Source of the DNA: Paenibacillus eucommiae
GTDB taxonomy: Bacteria; Bacillota; Bacilli; Paenibacillales; NBRC-103111
Assembly (NCBI RefSeq): GCF_017874215.1
Contig: NZ_JAGGLB010000045.1
Span: 1 to 63,209, forward strand
Reading direction: 5' to 3'
Length of the DNA stretch: 63,209 bases
A program made the translations under genes and the position numbers. The notes under the pieces were generated by a model. It saw only the letters and a list, made by a program, of their open reading frames with translations, had not been told where the DNA came from and ran no database searches. This document shows positions 62,110-63,209 of the stretch, one piece after another. Position 1 is the stretch's first letter, and the number at the start of each line of letters is the position of its first letter.

Positions 62110-62634
62110 ATGGGACAACTAGAATCTTCTCTTTCAAAAGAAACAACCATCTACAACTACAAACTTATGAAAAGAAAAGAGCATTCCATTTATAAAATGG
62201 TAATTTATTTAGTGCTGGTCCTGACTCTGCTTGGAAAAAGCATTAGCGACGGCTTATGGCTGCCGTTCATCATCGGCGCTCCCCTTATATTCGCAGCACA
62301 TATAGTCATTGTCCGGGTTTTCTTTTATTTTACTGTTGGCGGGGCCATGCGGGGCTGGTCCTTTCGCTTGGGACTATTCTGGAATGGTGTTATGCCTGAG
62401 GGCTATGCCTCCATCCGGCTCGTCCTGAAGGTGCAGTTGCATCTTCTCTGGATCGGACTTATCCTTATTGGGATGATGTATCCCTGGATAGATCATCAGA
62501 TTGTTATCACCCTGGCTCTCTTTCATCTATGGATGCTACTGCCCAGACTATGGATACTGCTCAGCTTTATACCCTTCCGCAAAAACGGGCTTATTCGAGT
62601 CAGTAACAAAGAAACCTCCTGTTATTTGCCTTAA
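62110..62634 (+). CDS. predicted four-helix membrane protein, unknown
   Basis: A 174-residue protein with a short polar N terminus and about four hydrophobic segments (30-45, 50-75, 107-125, 130-155), rich in Trp and Leu. GGAGG lies upstream of the ATG. It is read toward the right-hand rrn operon, opposite to most neighbours, between a tandem repeat and the copy C repeat element. I do not recognise the family, and no motif suggests an activity. Confidence 0.72.
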   Translation: MGQLESSLSKETTIYNYKLMKRKEHSIYKMVIYLVLVLTLLGKSISDGLWLPFIIGAPLIFAAHIVIVRVFFYFTVGGAMRGWSFRLGLFWNGVMPEGYASIRLVLKVQLHLLWIGLILIGMMYPWIDHQIVITLALFHLWMLLPRLWILLSFIPFRKNGLIRVSNKETSCYLP

Positions 62635-62680
62635 TGAGCTGCCCCTTTACCGCGGCTATTGTCATACTTGAATCTACCTC

Positions 62681-62765
62681 AGCTACAATGTGCCGAACAT
62701 GCCGCGCTCAAACGGATTGCCAGCAGGCGTCTGTTTCTTGAGCGAAAGGGAGAGTAACCATAAGA
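62681..62765 (+). repeat. dispersed repeat, copy C (AGCTACAAT module)
   Basis: AGCTACAATGTGCCGAACAT, GCTCAAACGGATTGCCAGCA and GAGCGAAAGGGAGAGTAACC, ending ATAAGA: full-length match to copy A with scattered changes. About 80 nt on is AACTGCTGTTAAAGAATTTC (from 62847), a version of the 32.57 kb hairpin arm. Confidence 0.75.
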
Positions 62766-62930
62766 AATATGGGAACCTCCTTATTACTTTTAGGAGCGTT
62801 TTTGGTCCTTGGGTGAGTTGCAAAGGGAATGAATACGGGCTCCAACTGCTGTTAAAGAATTTCCTTGATTGGATGGAAACTTCTATTGGGCGATGACCCT
62901 GAGTATGAAGAGTTGAGAGCATCTGTCACT

Positions 62931-63056
62931 TTAACGATGTTTTTCATCGCTAAAAGTACCAGCTCATCACCACAACCTTGCTTTAACAATGAAAAACATC
63001 ATTAACGTGACCGATGGCCTCGAAACGCTTCCTTTAACGATCAAAAACATCGTTAA
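62931..63056. repeat. palindrome array, three units
   Basis: Three 23-nt palindromes of the TTAACGATG / CATCGTTAA type at 62931-62953, 62983-63005 and 63034-63056 (spacing 52 and 51 nt). The first unit and its linker (AAGTACCAGCTCATCACCAC) match the first unit and linker at 32754. The array ends about 15 bp before the rrn terminator. Confidence 0.85.
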
Positions 63057-63071
63057 GTGAACACTTCAATT

Positions 63072-63117
63072 AAAAAAAGAGTGTTTCCGGAAAAAGTTCC
63101 AGAAACACTCTTTTTTT
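63072..63117 (-). terminator. rrn operon terminator
   Basis: AGAGTGTTTCCGGAA ... TTCCaGAAACACTCT, about 15-bp stem with one mismatch; T-runs on both strands. On the minus strand it follows the 5S gene directly and would end the right-hand rRNA operon. Confidence 0.9.
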
Positions 63118-63122
63118 TCTTT

Positions 63123-63209
63123 TGCTTGGCAACGTTCTACTCTCCCAGAACCCTGCGGTTCAAGTACCATCGACGCTGGAGGGCTTAACGGTCGTGTTCG
63201 AGATGGGAA
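63123..63209 (-). rRNA. rrf: 5S rRNA, 3' part (partial)
   Basis: The reverse complement shows TTCCCATCTCGAACACGACC, GTTAAGCCCTCCAGCG, GATGGTACTTG and ends GAGAGTAGAACGTTGCCAAG, the conserved 3' two thirds of 5S rRNA. It enters the window from the right; about 87 of roughly 117 nt are present. Position matches the rrn operon before csfB in B. subtilis. Confidence 0.95.

Overview
The window looks like a chromosomal segment from a spore-forming, Paenibacillus-like Bacillales bacterium. The evidence is the spore-specific gene set (spoIIE, spoVT, spoVG, spoVB-type, sspF, yabG, fin, csfB, yabP/yabQ), strong AGGAGG-type ribosome binding sites, and gene order that follows the Bacillus subtilis stretch between rrnA and rrnJ/W almost gene for gene. 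The genus is inferred from protein resemblance and the inserted nadABC and ecsAB blocks; it is not proven. Both ends lie in rRNA genes: the 5' end of a 16S gene on the minus strand at the left and the 3' part of a 5S gene on the minus strand at the right. The window therefore spans the whole interval between two rRNA operons, and it may be a contig broken at rRNA repeats.

Nearly everything is transcribed right to left (minus strand). Exceptions are ecsAB, abrB, a 66-codon small gene at 38.8 kb and a membrane protein gene at 62.1 kb. From left to right: rrn leader with tandem promoters; lysS, greA, dusB and the folate/PABA operon (pabB-pabA-pabC-folP-folB-folK-HTH-dusB); cysK; a foldase-like protein, hslO, coaX; the NAD operon nadA-nadB-nadC; ftsH, hpt, tilS; the YabT kinase, a VWA protein and spoIIE; an S1/RG-rich RNA-binding protein, divIC, yabQ, yabP, rqcP, HU, mazG, spoVB-type flippase; spoVT; prsA-like lipoprotein, mfd, fin, pth; rplY, glmU, spoVG, ridA, purR, ispE; sspF, veg, yabG, ksgA, rnmV, yabE; ecsAB (+); tatD, an HD phosphohydrolase, abrB (+); rsmI, trmN6-type methyltransferase, yabA, ricT, holB, yaaR, darA, tmk, an Orn/Lys/Arg decarboxylase-type gene, csfB and a membrane protein.

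Regulation is unusually readable. Sites seen include a match to the sigma-H consensus before spoVG, sigma-G-type promoters before sspF and spoVT, sigma-F-type promoters before csfB and fin, a Spo0A-type 21-bp-spaced promoter before spoIIE, five perfect TGTCGAA (0A) boxes around abrB and the divergent HD gene, two perfect TTGACA/TATAAT promoters before veg, and a c-di-AMP (ydaO-type) riboswitch with attenuator before yabE. The c-di-AMP receptor DarA is encoded in the same window.

The least explained content is a family of dispersed intergenic repeats at 22.3, 32.4-32.9 and 62.7-63.1 kb. Two loci are composite elements that combine an AGCTACAAT module, a CTGTTAAAGA module (a long hairpin in one copy) and a regularly spaced array of about 23-nt palindromes (TTAACGATG / CATCGTTAA, period about 51-52 nt). 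A pure tetranucleotide microsatellite upstream of the spoVB-type gene, several short tandem repeats, and the absence of prs and metS from their usual places are further oddities.
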